Source: Medicago truncatula
Taxonomy: Eukaryota; Streptophyta; Magnoliopsida; Fabales; Fabaceae
Reading direction: 5' to 3'
Length of the DNA: 64,000 nucleotides
NCBI RefSeq assembly: GCF_003473485.1
Contig: NC_053049.1
Coordinates: 32,013,292-32,077,291, forward strand
A program made the translations under genes and the position numbers. The notes below the pieces were generated by a model that saw only the letters and a list, made by a program, of their open reading frames with translations, had not been told where the DNA came from and made no database searches. This document shows positions 21,485 through 31,854 of this stretch, one piece after another; position 1 is the stretch's first letter, and every line of letters starts with the position of its first letter.

Positions 21485-22690
21485 GGAAAAAGGAAAAAAA
21501 AAAGGAACTCCCTTTGAATTCTCACAATCTTCCGCCACACCCTCAAAGGCATCTTCAAATAAGACAAGTAAAAAATCGGAATTGAATTCAACACCGAGTT
21601 AAGAAGCAAAATCCGACCTCCAACACTAATGAACTTATTTCCCCAATTATTTAATCTACAGATTAACAAGTCCAAGATCGGTTCCCACGTCGAGGCCCTT
21701 CCAGGAGTTGCCCCTACCGGTAAGCCTAGATATTTAAAAGGAAGGCTACCTTCACAACAATTAAAAAACTTACAAGCCGTATCCATGAACTTCTTAGCCA
21801 CATTGACCCCAATCAAGCAACTTTTCAGAAAATTAACCTTCAACCTGGATGCCATCTTGAAGCCCCTCAATAAAGCTTTGAAGGTCCAAAGATTCTCCAC
21901 TAATGTCTTTACAATACATAGAGTATCATCAGCATATTGAAGATGAGATATCACCATCCCTTCCCTCCTAAAATGGAACCTTCAAATAAATTTAGCCGCA
22001 CAACATTTCTCATCAACCCACTAAAACCTTCCGCAACCGGAGAGAAACAAAAACAAGCGGATCCACTTGCTTAAGCCCTTTTTGAATATTAATTTCCTCT
22101 GTTAAGCTTCCATTCACAAGGATAGACATACTCCCCCCAAACACACAACCCTTCATCCACCTCACCCATTACGCACAAAACCCCACTCTAAGCAACATAT
22201 AATCCAAAAAACTCCAATCCACCGAGTCATATGCATTTTCAAAGTCCGCCTTTAAAATCAAACACTCACTCTTTGTTTTCTTCGCAGAATCCACCAACTC
22301 ATTAACCACCAAAACACCGTAAACTAAGTTCCTACCTTTAATAAAAGCCGATTTGGAAGACGAAATAATTGAATCCATAACCTTGGTCAACCTCCTAGCA
22401 AGCACCTTTGAGAGAGAAATTTATAGAGACAATCGCGCAAGGAAATTGGTCTAAAATCCTTTAAATTCAACGGGGAATTAATTTTTTATTAAGGCCACGA
22501 AATATGCCAACAAACTCTTCGGCACAACCTCATTAGCATGGAATTGATGAAACATAATTCTAATCTCATTCTTCAACAAGTACCAAAACTCCTTTACAAA
22601 TGCAAAATTAAAACCATTCGGCTCCGAACTGTTATTATCATCACAATCCTTCACTACCTCCTCAATCTCATATATTTATGGCAGACTTAT

Positions 22691-23678
22691 CTTCTATATT
22701 TACATTCAAGTATCTTTGATTGTTAATCAGTAACTCAGCTTAATTTTACAGAGTTATATATTTAATGATATTTGTTAAGATAGAGGTAGAGAAAAAGAGT
22801 AAGAAATGAAGATATCATTCCATAGATATGAAACTCTATTAAATTGACCTCTAATAAGGTGGCAATTAGGTTTCAGATGTTGATTTTGTCATACTAATTT
22901 GGCTCCTAATCACTCTATATATTTATTGATGCTCATTTCTTTTTCTGCTTTAGTCTTGGAATTTTTCTACGTGATTGGAGACTATATAAAAACTTTTGTT
23001 TCAACCAGGTTGAAATCCTCGTGGATTTGTCTATTGAATGAATTTGCTTTTAATGTAGAAGTAAATAAATCAGATAAATTCAAGAAATATATAAAAGAAA
23101 TATTCAATCAAGTGGTGTTTTGAATACATGTTTATCACTTTTGCTCTTTGAACAATACATCAAGTTAATAAGATGATATGGTGGTTTGAATGAAGGAACA
23201 TAAGGATTAGTCACATTTTTCATTAAAAATAACAAATACATCAAGTTAATTAAGGAGGTTTGATTATTTTTGTGCAAGATAAAGTCTTAAGAAAGCAACT
23301 TCTAAAGTGTTGGCGAAAGAGAAATAAATCTTCCACCAAACAAGTAAAGTCCAACCTCACAAGTTAATATATATCTCATCTAACCAACCATTTATTGACA
23401 CGTTATACCTTACTATGCTTGTAATCTTCACTTTAAATATTCTCTTATATTATATGTCATAACCCTTATTATAAGCTATAGTTTGCGTTTAGGCCACAAC
23501 CAAATAATTTAATGAAGGCAATGATATCTTAGCTTTCCCTCATCATATTATTGATCTTGCTTCTTCATTGCTAAGACCAAAATGAGAGGAAATTAAAGGA
23601 ACCTATTCTTTAAACAAGGCATGCCTTCTTTTAATAATTACTTTCAACACCCCCACCTTCTCCTTCTCTTTCACAACC
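22691..23678. other. intergenic; upstream region of the gene at 23679
   Basis: No coding region supported. The plus-strand frame at 22899-23123 has a hydrophobic start but no family features. The last 200 bases should contain the promoter and leader of the next gene. Confidence 0.35.
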
Positions 23679-24104
23679 ATGGAAGAAGATTGGAACATGC
23701 TTGCTGCTGATTGTGTTGTCATATCATGCTGCTGCCAATGCTTGGTTCTGCAAATTCTTGTGCTTGTATTGCGAAAGATGGTGAGAAAAACAAGAGAATA
23801 TGGTAAGAAAATATTTTGTCAAAGGAAGGGGAATTATAGAGGGGTGCAAAGAGAAATGGGGTCTTATAAAGATGTGGTTTTGAGAATTCAAGAAGATTAT
23901 GCACTAAAAGATGATGATGTACACAATTGTGGTTGTTGTATGGTTGAAGTTGAGAAAGTAATGGAGGAACTTTGTGAGAAAGGAGAGTTTGGATTTGGAA
24001 GCTTTTGGGGTAGGAAAGAGCCATGGGGTTTTCCTCAAGTTGTTAATGATCATTATGATGATAGTTTTGTAAGATATCAAATAATTGATTTGGGACCAAC
24101 ATAG
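23679..24104 (+). CDS. conserved plant protein of unknown function, Cys-rich hydrophobic N-terminus
   Basis: A single-exon ORF of 141 residues; ATG context ACCATGG. The N-terminus MEEDWNMLAADCVVISCCCQ (Cys12, 17-19, 21) runs into a hydrophobic stretch to about residue 32 and then a basic patch (RKMVRKTREYGKK). This suggests a membrane-anchored and possibly S-acylated N-terminus with a cytosolic remainder (inference). The centre is charged (residues 45-80), followed by HNCGCCMVEVEKVMEELCEK, a Gly/Phe patch (FGFGSFWGR) and an acidic-aromatic tail ending QIIDLGPT. The start resembles small plant proteins beginning MEE.WN..A.DC.V.SCCCQC that have no assigned role. The codon pattern and the good start context argue for a real gene. 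No function is assigned. Confidence 0.7.
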   Translation: MEEDWNMLAADCVVISCCCQCLVLQILVLVLRKMVRKTREYGKKIFCQRKGNYRGVQREMGSYKDVVLRIQEDYALKDDDVHNCGCCMVEVEKVMEELCEKGEFGFGSFWGRKEPWGFPQVVNDHYDDSFVRYQIIDLGPT

Positions 24105-24545
24105 TGTGACGGTTGATAGATAACTGAATCTCTTAAGCATGTGGTAATTAGTTCGATCTTTAGTTGATATGTATAGAAGAGTATTTGTTGAGAGATCTCA
24201 ACCATTTAAATGAATCTTCGTACTTTAGAAAATTAAATGATTTGGTTGGTTCCTTCAGCTATGCTTAACATTGCCACATATATACAAAAAAAGATTATTC
24301 TAGTTACCAAGGATGCAACTCGTACTTCACAAATTAGTGGGACCAAATCTTACTATATCAATGTGAAAAATGTGTTGATATTCTTCAAGTCTTAAGGTTA
24401 ATTATGATCTTGATAATCCTTATGATATTTTTGTATGATTTTTTTGGGCTAATTATGTTTGGACTCATATATACCTCGTTGCGTAAATAATCATGAAACG
24501 TGCGGCATCAAATAAGTGTAGAAAATATTTTCTTAAAAATAAAAA
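24105..24545. other. intergenic, no gene seen
   Basis: 3' flank of the preceding gene; AT-rich, no motifs recognised. Confidence 0.35.
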
Positions 24546-25437
24546 GGTTAATAGTGTTTTTCACCCCTGTAATATAGGTCATTTTCGGTTTGATTTGCAT
24601 CCTTGTAAAACTATTTTTTTCGGAAAACACATCTCCCCCATATGACTGTGCATATTTGCTGACGCGGTACATTGTGTGGCATGCTGACTGTATAATTATT
24701 TTTATAAGGGTACACGTGGCATTTGTGCCTTTTTTTTAAAAAAAATATAATATAAATTAATTTAGAAATAAAAATAATTTGAAAATAAAAAAATTCAGGA
24801 AATTTTTTATTACGAAAAATATTTTCCAAATTTCATATTTTTTGCTTAAAAAATGAACTTTTTTATTTCAAAAATTTCGTAAAAAAAATGATTTTTTTCT
24901 AAAATTTTAGAAAAAAAAATCTGAATTTTTTCTAAATTGTATCCAGATTTTTAAAAATAAAATATTTTCCAGATTTTTTTTCGAAAAAAAAAATCTGAAT
25001 TTTTTTTTATAAATTTCGAATTTGTTTTTCCTAATTTTAAATTTTTTTATTTTTGAAAATTAAACTCCAGAATCTTTAAAAAAAAAAATTTTGAAATAAA
25101 AAAACAAATATTTTTTCTGATTTTTTAATATTCGAATTTCGGAAAAAATCTTATCGTTTTTTGTGATTTTTTATTTTTTGGATTTTAATTTTTTTTGGAA
25201 AAAAATCTAAATTTTTTTCTGATTTTTGAAAATTATTTTTCAAATATTAAAAATAAATAAAATTTTTTAAAAAAAAGCCAAGTAAGCGCCACATATGCAC
25301 ATTTGATGAGTTGGATGGAGGAGGGGTATTTTCCGGAAAAAAAAAAGTTTTACAAGGATTCAAATCAAACCAAAAATTTTATAGGAGCGAAAATCAGAAA
25401 TGACCTATATTACAGGGGTGAAAAACACTATTAACCC
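24546..25437. mobile_element. long-inverted-repeat element with AT-rich core
   Basis: The left end GGTTAATAGTGTTTTTCACC (24546 onward) and the right end, its complement, up to ACTATTAACCC (25437) form inverted repeats of about 100 bp. They include CCCTGTAATATAGGTCATTT and ATCCTTGTAAAACT; the left arm has a deletion of about 20 bp. The core is almost pure A/T with many short self-complementary runs. Flanks are A-rich, so a TSD cannot be read with confidence. Probably a Mutator-like or foldback non-autonomous element. Confidence 0.65.
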
Positions 25438-26046
25438 AAAAAAAAAAACAAGAGGATAGGAATGAAATTGGTGCGATGCAATTTTTAGATGAAATGTGTT
25501 AGTTTAAATAATTGCAAACCTAATAAAACAAATGAGCGGGAAAAAATTAGGTTAAATTGATGCATACGTAACAAAATTAATAAATAAGAATTTCGGTAAA
25601 AGAAATATTATTTTTAAAGTTCAAAAATTATTTTAAAAAATAAAACCGAATTGGGTTGGGTTGGGTTGCGAATTATGTCAATTTTCACAACTCTTTAAAA
25701 TTATGCAAGGTAGATGATCAACCACAACATTTTCATGATAAAAACAGTCAAACTATATCGGTTAACTACATCACATTAAAAAACTGTTTTAGAATTACAA
25801 CATATGGTATGATTACCACTCAAAATTGAAAGGGGCAGGAAAAAAACGGTGAGAAGAGTAAAAAAAGTTTCAAAAACTTCAAAGCCTTAAAGGTATCCCA
25901 GATGAACTAAGCATGGCCTCTATTTAGAGGGACTTCGCAACCGAAATGGGGAAAATAATATGGAGCATTAAAGGAAGCGGACAAATTGTGCACGCAAAAA
26001 CCGAAGAGATAAGTGCACATGTTTAAAATTAATTTGAAACCATTTG
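25438..26046. other. intergenic, no gene seen
   Basis: AT-rich. A short (TTGGG)n-like run near 25650 is too brief to be telomeric. No ORF of interest. Confidence 0.35.
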
Positions 26047-26240
26047 ATTTGGTTTAGTGGTGTTGACATGGGACATTGTTTTACTCTTAAGAGACGTTGT
26101 TTTACTCTTAAGATTTCACGTTCGATTTCCCAAACTTTGTTCTGACTTAAAATGTGGGTCTCGCAAGTGGATGGCAGGATTTGATCCCTTGGATTAGTCA
26201 GTCATTGATTTGGATACCGAGCTTTAAAAAAAATATAATA
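26047..26240 (+). repeat. SINE-like tRNA-derived repeat
   Basis: Contains TTTGGTTTAGTGGTG (A-box-like) and CACGTTCGATTTCC (B-box-like), then a tail near an A-run at 26227. A 26-bp internal piece (TTGTTTTACTCTTAAGA) is directly duplicated at about 26078 and 26098. Non-coding. Confidence 0.45.
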
Positions 26241-26306
26241 AATTTATTTTTAACATTTTCTGGTAGCTGAAAATCTGTAATATAAAATTCACATAAATAA
26301 TCTTCA

Positions 26307-26425
26307 TGAGTTTAGCTCAGTTGACATTGCATATTATATGTAGAGATTGGGGTTCGAATCTCAGACACGTCACTTCTCCACATTTAAAATATGTGAATTC
26401 TAACTACTACACTACTTGACAAAAA
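26307..26425 (+). repeat. tRNA-derived SINE
   Basis: GAGTTTAGCTCAGTTGACAT (RNA polymerase III A box) is followed 35 bases on by GGGGTTCGAATCTC (B box) and a short tail ending near CTACTTGAC with an A-run. The spacing and text match the abundant legume SINE type. Degenerate relatives are at 42600-42710 and 20800-20850. Confidence 0.65.
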
Positions 26426-26547
26426 AAATCACACAAATTCACATATATTTTTAGGCATGCACAAATTCATCTTAGACAAATATATTACTACTAATTAATT
26501 TCTTCGTGTAGTCAACATCTATTGACCAATAATTTTTAGACCCATTC

Positions 26548-26690
26548 TTTTTTGGAGAATGCTAACCGGCATCTTAAATGCAATGATTAAGCATCTAAAA
26601 CAAGTAAGTTTTCATTCCAAGATAAAAAATTTATTTATAGATTTCTTAATCATTACTCTGAAGGCACGGGTTAACAAGACCTTATTTATT
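26548..26690. repeat. degenerate copy of the 12403-12590 MITE family
   Basis: GAGAATGCTAACCGGCATCTTAA at the left and GGCACGGGTTAACAAGACC at the right mirror the ends of the MITE at 12403. It is shorter and diverged. Confidence 0.5.
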
Positions 26691-27406
26691 TTAATGGACA
26701 AAATAACAATAATCATTCAAGATTCTCACATATAAATAATGAGTAAAAGTTCGAACCCCAATAACAAAATTCAAATTACCAATTTAGTACTTTTTGTCTT
26801 ATTAAAAAAAATTGGTACTTTTTGGTAGTTAAGTTAGGATGTGTGTGGAATTTTCAGACCCAATTCTTCATAGTAAGTATGACCTCTAAACTAAATTGAC
26901 GGCGGAACAACCATATTAATGTTAGCAAATGGACATAATTTACCCCTAGTCCAAATTTTTTACCTAAACATAGCTCTTTCCACGCAAAGGAATGAAGAAT
27001 GTTCCCAACAAAATTGGTGAAAAGAAAATAACTCATCCAATCCATGACCATGATTCATCCTTGACTTGCGTTATCATAATAATATTCATTTATCACCAAA
27101 ATTCGGTTTTATTACTATGCATTTATGATTAAACCAACCGAGACGCGTTTTCTCTCAAGCCTTTGAACCATTCCAATTTACCAATCAAATATATCATTAT
27201 CACACCTAGCACATCATAACAATACACCCAATTCAAACCCTACATACATTATCTCCATCATCACCAAGCAAAACAAACAAAAAAAGAAACCACCTTTCAA
27301 AAACATCAAAACCAAAACATTAACATTAACAAAAACAAAAAAACATTTGATCTATCTATAAGTTTTCTCTCCTCCTCAAGGCCTAGGCCTTCACCAACCT
27401 ACCACC
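26691..27406. promoter_or_regulatory. upstream region and 5' leader of the calmodulin-like gene
   Basis: From about 27230 the sequence becomes C/A-rich with few G, typical of a plant leader, and ends in CCAACCTACCACCATG. A perfect 14-bp palindrome, AAGGCCTAGGCCTT, occurs at 27378-27391, within 30 bases of the start codon. The minus frame at 26854-27051 shows no family features. Confidence 0.4.
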
Positions 27407-27892
27407 ATGTCAATGCTCCAAACCGATGATCAAATCAAACAATTAAACGACATATTCAAGCGTTTTGACATGGATTCCGACGGCAGCCTAACCCACCTCG
27501 AGCTCGCGGCACTCCTCCGCTCCCTCGGCATCAAACCAACAGGCGATGAACTTTATGCCCTACTCAACAACATGGACAACAATCACAACGGATACATCGA
27601 ATTCGACGAGCTTGTTAATGCTATTATGCCCGACATGAATGAGGATGTTCTCATCAATCAAGAACAACTTTTGGAGGTTTTTCGCTCGTTTGATCGCGAT
27701 GGTAACGGTTACATCACCGCGGCTGAGCTTGCCGGATCCATGGCAAAGATGGGCCATCCTCTAACATACCATGAGCTTGCTAACATGATGGCTGAAGCTG
27801 ATAGCAATGGTGATGGTGTTATTAGTTTCAATGAGTTTGCTACCATTTTGGCTAAATCAGCTGCTGATTTTCTTGGTGTTAAGGTGCACTAG
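27407..27892 (+). CDS. calmodulin-like calcium-binding protein (CML15/16/18-type)
   Basis: An intronless ORF of 161 residues with four canonical EF-hand loops: residues 21-32 (DMDSDGSLTHLE), 57-68 (DNNHNGYIEFDE), 96-107 (DRDGNGYITAAE) and 132-143 (DSNGDGVISFNE). All have Asp at position 1, Gly at 6 and Glu at 12, so all four should bind Ca2+. The core phrases FDMDSDGSLT.LELAALLRSL, FDRDGNG, and the end FATILAKSA.D point to the plant CML15/16/18 group rather than true calmodulin (about 149 residues, highly conserved). It is a cytosolic or nuclear Ca2+ sensor that relays signals by binding targets. The start has good context (CACCATGTC). No lesions. Confidence 0.92.
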   Translation: MSMLQTDDQIKQLNDIFKRFDMDSDGSLTHLELAALLRSLGIKPTGDELYALLNNMDNNHNGYIEFDELVNAIMPDMNEDVLINQEQLLEVFRSFDRDGNGYITAAELAGSMAKMGHPLTYHELANMMAEADSNGDGVISFNEFATILAKSAADFLGVKVH

Positions 27893-29519
27893 ATATATGA
27901 TTAATCAACCTTCTTGATGAAAGTTAAATCATGGAGTTTTATTTCTGAAAACTTTTATTGTTTTTTTTTTCTAATTGTTATTAGGTTATTGGTGTTAAGG
28001 AGGAAGAAAAAGATTAAAAAAAATTGTCGAACCATAAAAAAGAATTGAAAAACAATTAAATATGTTTGACATGAAAGTTGACTACTAATTGTTGTAATGT
28101 AATTTGTATATATCTAATCAGTTTTTGTGAATGCAGTTGTTATTGATCTAAATTTGTTAATTAGAATTTAGAAATGAATGGGACGGTTTCTTTGTTATTT
28201 ACTAGAGTTTATTGTTTGTTTTTCAACTTGCTAGAGTTTTGAAGACTTTTCATGCATACAAGTAGATGAAATATATATAATTGATAATTGACTAATATAT
28301 GATTGAAATATATAAATATCGAAAAAGTAGATGAAATATATGATTGACTTTGAAGACTTTTCATGCATACAAGCAGATGAAATATATATAATATATAATT
28401 GACTAATAAAGAGAGGATGAAACAAGGGACTCTCAACATCAACGAGTGAGGTTTTCATCGGACTCTCTTCAGTTTTAATTTTCATCCTTAAATGTATCTT
28501 ATCCCTTTTTTCTCTTTCTCTCTCATTGCGGATGAAAATTTCTTGGACACTAATGTCACAGGAGACAATCCTCTCCCGTGTTACACAATGAGGAAATGAA
28601 TTATTTTTTTGGGGAAAGGAAACAAATTAAACAATTCTTTTGTTCCCTTATGAAATTTGATTCTTGAAATGATTGATAAAATTGTAAAATTTTAATCTAT
28701 CCGTTTTTGTTAGTATTTGTAAGGACTAGAAGGATATTAAGTTGTGGGCTTTGCCTTCTTTTTGAAAAGAAAAAAAATGATATTAATATGATAAATGCAT
28801 TTCATATTACATTGAAACAAAGAGATTTTCCGTAGATTAGATTAGATTGATCTAGTTGGTAAGAAATTTGTTTATATCCCTTTAAGAGAGGAGTTCGGTA
28901 TGCTCCATTTAGATAATGGAGCATAAATAAGAGGGAGTGGGGGAAGTTGTGATTGACGATGGTGGATGGAGTTTGACGGTGGTAGGCGATTAGAGAAAGA
29001 GGGAGCAAATAAACACTTGTTTTTTAATTTTAGATCTCATCCATTAAATATTTTGTCGCCGCCTGTAACCACAATCTTCATTACGAATATTGGTCGTTTG
29101 AGGATAATATGTAAGCACTTTTAAGTTTTGAGGTCTATTATGTTTTTTGTGAGCTCTTGGATCCAACTTATCTAAACTTTTCTTTATATAAAGAAAAAAA
29201 ATAAAAACAGATTGATGAATACTTATTCCGCTTTGGATCTTCTAAAACAGAAATTTCATAGGGACCTTCAAAGCTAATTTTCCATCCCATGATTCTTAAA
29301 AACAGCACTTGTCCCAAATTACCCATCTAAACGAACGACAAACACCTTTTTTTTTATCTAATTTACCGATCAAAATGCGAGAAAATGATATTTTATTATA
29401 GTTCAAATTGGTAAATTCAAAGGGTGTGAATTTTTATTTTTAAATGGTAGAGGGTAGAAGTAGCTCCCTCAAATGAAATAGTAAATTTATTTATTTATTT
29501 TTATCAAAATATTTCATTA
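27893..29519. other. CML 3' flank and intergenic sequence
   Basis: No further gene supported. A decayed tandem repeat lies at about 28237-28400: AAGACTTTTCATGCATACAA followed by GTAGATGAAATATATATAA occurs twice, about 125 bp apart, with partial copies between. AT-rich elsewhere. Confidence 0.4.
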
Positions 29520-29879
29520 GATTTTGTTTGCGAGTTTGTAGGGGGAGACTTGGAAAAAAAGGAATGAGCAAGTGGAAAAAAATAGGGAAAAATGAAAGGG
29601 GAGGGCTTTGTGGGTTAACTTTTCATCATAATACCAAACCCTCCTCATATGGGATAACTAAAAAAATGTATTGGGGGAGGGTTTATATGAATTCTTCAAA
29701 ATTAATCTATGTTGTTATATTATTTTTAAAATTAAAAATATAGTAATCATATGCATTAATTTATCATTCTCTAAAAAACTACACTTTTAAAAAATTTGAA
29801 AGATTTCTTCATTTTCCCTCGTATTTTCCACCCCTCAAAGCCTTTCCTTCCCCTTCCCTCCAAACTCGCAAACAAAGCC
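29520..29879. mobile_element. Tourist-like MITE, complete copy (TTA TSD)
   Basis: 360 bp. The left end GATTTTGTTTGCGAGTTTG and the right end (complement of GGCTTTGTTTGCGAGTTTGG) are flanked by TTA at 29517-29519 and 29880-29882, as for PIF/Harbinger-derived Tourist MITEs. The inside (GAGCAAGTGGA..., CCTCATATGGGATAACTAA..., TCTATGTTGTTATA) is shared with the truncated copy at 57314-57590. Confidence 0.8.
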
Positions 29880-29882
29880 TTA

Positions 29883-30535
29883 GTTTCCTTAACCTATGTG
29901 TTCTTAGTCCAATGTGTAGTGATCCCATTTGAAAATGGAAGGTTTTGAAGTATAAAAGAGTCCTTGGGGCATGCGCATGCCTGCCCAAAGGCACAAAACA
30001 CCCTAAACCCATGATTCATGAATAGGAAGTTTGTGATCAGCTTATAATAGAAAGACGGTAGTTCATTGACAAAGTTGATTTTGATCCATCAACATGAACA
30101 CTAATGTCCCAAATTAACAAAGCTTTAGTTTCAATGATAATAATATCACACAGTAATAACTCACCAAGTTAATTAACAGCAAGTGGCATCATGAAATCTT
30201 GTAGTTTTTCTTTTCAATTTCAGTAATCAAGCAAATGTTGTAAATGTCTTCATTGTTATAGTTACAAATCTAGGAACTCTTCCTAAGCATGAAAATACAA
30301 GATCAAAGAAAATTTAGAAACTTTAGGTGTATGGTATCATGTAATTCAACCACAATATGATTGAAATCTGGTGACATACATCTAAAAACAATATACAGCA
30401 ACTAACAGTGCAGATTAAACCCAATGTTAGTCATTTTTAATTTGATGCAGTACTAAGACAGAGAGAATGGATTTAGGGTGAGAGGTGAGAGTACACACCT
30501 TATATAAATAATGATATACATCTCATTCAAATTTA
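29883..30535. other. intergenic, no gene seen
   Basis: AT-rich sequence between the Tourist MITE and the FBD remnant; no motifs recognised. Confidence 0.35.
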
Positions 30536-31010
30536 AGTTGACACATTCCTGAGGTCCTTGGCACATCAGATAATGTTTTTGAGAATGTCGTGCTTCTTCT
30601 TTAGGTCCAATGAACTATCAGCAGTAATCATCATTGTCTCTAAAACGAGTCCTTTTTGCAAAACAAGCTCAACAAATGACACCTCATCTGGAAATCCTTG
30701 AAATTCTTTAAATTGAATAAAGGTAAGGTGGGATACGAGACAATTAGGAACACTTGGCAGTGGAAGGTGCAATATTCAACTTTCAACTAACTATTGGGGA
30801 AAGACATCAAGATACGCTTCCACGACTTTGTGTAAGTTGTACATGCTGAAATCCTGGCCAAATGTGATTCGGGTAATGTTAAGGTACTCAAGATCAGGCG
30901 CATTTATTTCAAGGTAAACCCCAACTTCATCATCCTCATTGGCAATTTCCAACCTTCTTAAGGAAGGTGGGACACAAACTTTGTCCAAGCTTTGCGGAGA
31001 AAAACTAAGA
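30536..31010 (-). pseudogene. F-box/FBD/LRR protein remnant
   Basis: Two minus-strand frames read as the C-terminal half of a plant F-box/FBD protein. 30988-30791 gives VCVPPSLRRLEI..., APDLEYLNITRI, LHKVVEAYLDVFPQ, then a stop. 30772-30566 gives the FBD part: LPSVPNCLVSHLTFIQFKEF and ELVLQKGLVLETMMI...DLKKKHDIL. After that a shift leads into MCQGPQECVNL near 30545, resembling the usual CPRGS..CQL ending. F-box proteins of this class are SCF ubiquitin-ligase substrate adaptors. The F-box itself is missing, and a stop plus a shift break the frame, so this is a truncated pseudogene. Confidence 0.65.
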
Positions 31011-31018
31011 TTAGAGGA

Positions 31019-31110
31019 AGTCTACATTCAGGGACTAAATTGACTAACAAAGTCTGCATTCAGGGACTAAATTGAATAACAAAGTCTACATTCAGGGACT
31101 ATTTTGACGA
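31019..31110. repeat. tandem repeat, 32-bp unit, 3 copies
   Basis: Units start AGTCTACATTCAGGGACTAA at 31019, 31051 and 31083 and differ at a few positions. The phrase CAGGGACTAAATTGA is typical of retrotransposon-derived sequence. Confidence 0.8.
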
Positions 31111-31854
31111 TTTCTTAGCTACTAACGTGACTAATCTCCAAGAAAAGAAAACAATTAGTTCAACGTTATGCATGCATGCATGCCTGAGGTGATACGAGGT
31201 TAGAGGAAGTGAAGCTGAGGTAGGTTGAAACAAAAAAATTAACTTTCTTTTTTTCCTTCAAACAAAAAAATTAACTTTTTTTTTTTTGAGAGGAGATTTT
31301 AAATAACTTTATTATTTTGAATATACTTTTGAAGATATGTTTGAGTAGGTATTTTGAAAATTAAATGATACTCTTCTGTCCCAGGTTAAGTGAGTTATTG
31401 TGAAATATAAATATATAAAGGTGCAAAGAATCATATGATGGCACTAAAATGAAATTCTCAAGAACACATGATAACACTGTTCTATTCTTTACAAAAGAAA
31501 ACAGCTCTATCCCATCCCATCCTATAAATAACTCTTGCTTTTATATATACAGCAACTGCTTCTATCTTTGACCAAAAAAAAAGTAACTGCTTCTATCTGT
31601 AATGCAAAAGAAGGTATATGAAACCTATGTAACCTTAAAAAAGCCAAATCAGATCTACAGTCCTACTTTCCTTAAAAAAGCCAAATGTAGGTTGTTATGC
31701 ACAATGGATGGGAATCTAAGCAGCATATTCTTCTAGTTGGGATGAGCTGCCAAGAAATTCCATCATGACTATGTGCAAAGACAAATACCATTTTCAAGAG
31801 CCTATGCACAGACTACGTGATTTCATGACCGAAACAATAATATATCAAAATATA
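31111..31854. other. 3' flank of the P4-ATPase gene
   Basis: The transcript of the minus-strand gene ends somewhere here. No ORF supported. Two poly(T)-containing near-repeats (AAAAAAATTAACTTTCTTTT) lie at about 31230-31285. Confidence 0.35.

Larger units (their letters stand above)
15866..22690 (-). mobile_element. 5'-truncated LINE, split by a Harbinger transposon
   Basis: A minus-strand non-LTR retrotransposon. Its 3' end is at a T9 run (15866-15874 on +, the A tail). Reverse transcriptase text is readable on the minus strand from about 22690: IEEVVKDCDDNSSEPNGFNF, then NEVVPKSLLAYFVALI, LARRLTKVMDSIISSSKSAF (about 22405), ILKADFENAYDSVDWSFLDY and a broken QYADDTL block near 21940. The zf-RVT part (WNGASSNKWNRKGYRIIWHL) ends at 21061. 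The frame then reads CEMEELVEAIK at 21022-21060 and resumes at 16249 with SWRWTLSSFNL...FYEWSWNP, the normal C-terminus of plant LINEs. The Harbinger element sits exactly between the two. Several stops and shifts show that it is dead. Confidence 0.85.

Noticed and set aside
25640-25665. TTGGG repeat considered as telomere-like
   Set aside because: Only about four imperfect units, not TTTAGGG.
26307-26425. Possible tRNA gene (A and B boxes present)
   Set aside because: The arms do not pair as a cloverleaf and the same text recurs elsewhere as SINE copies.
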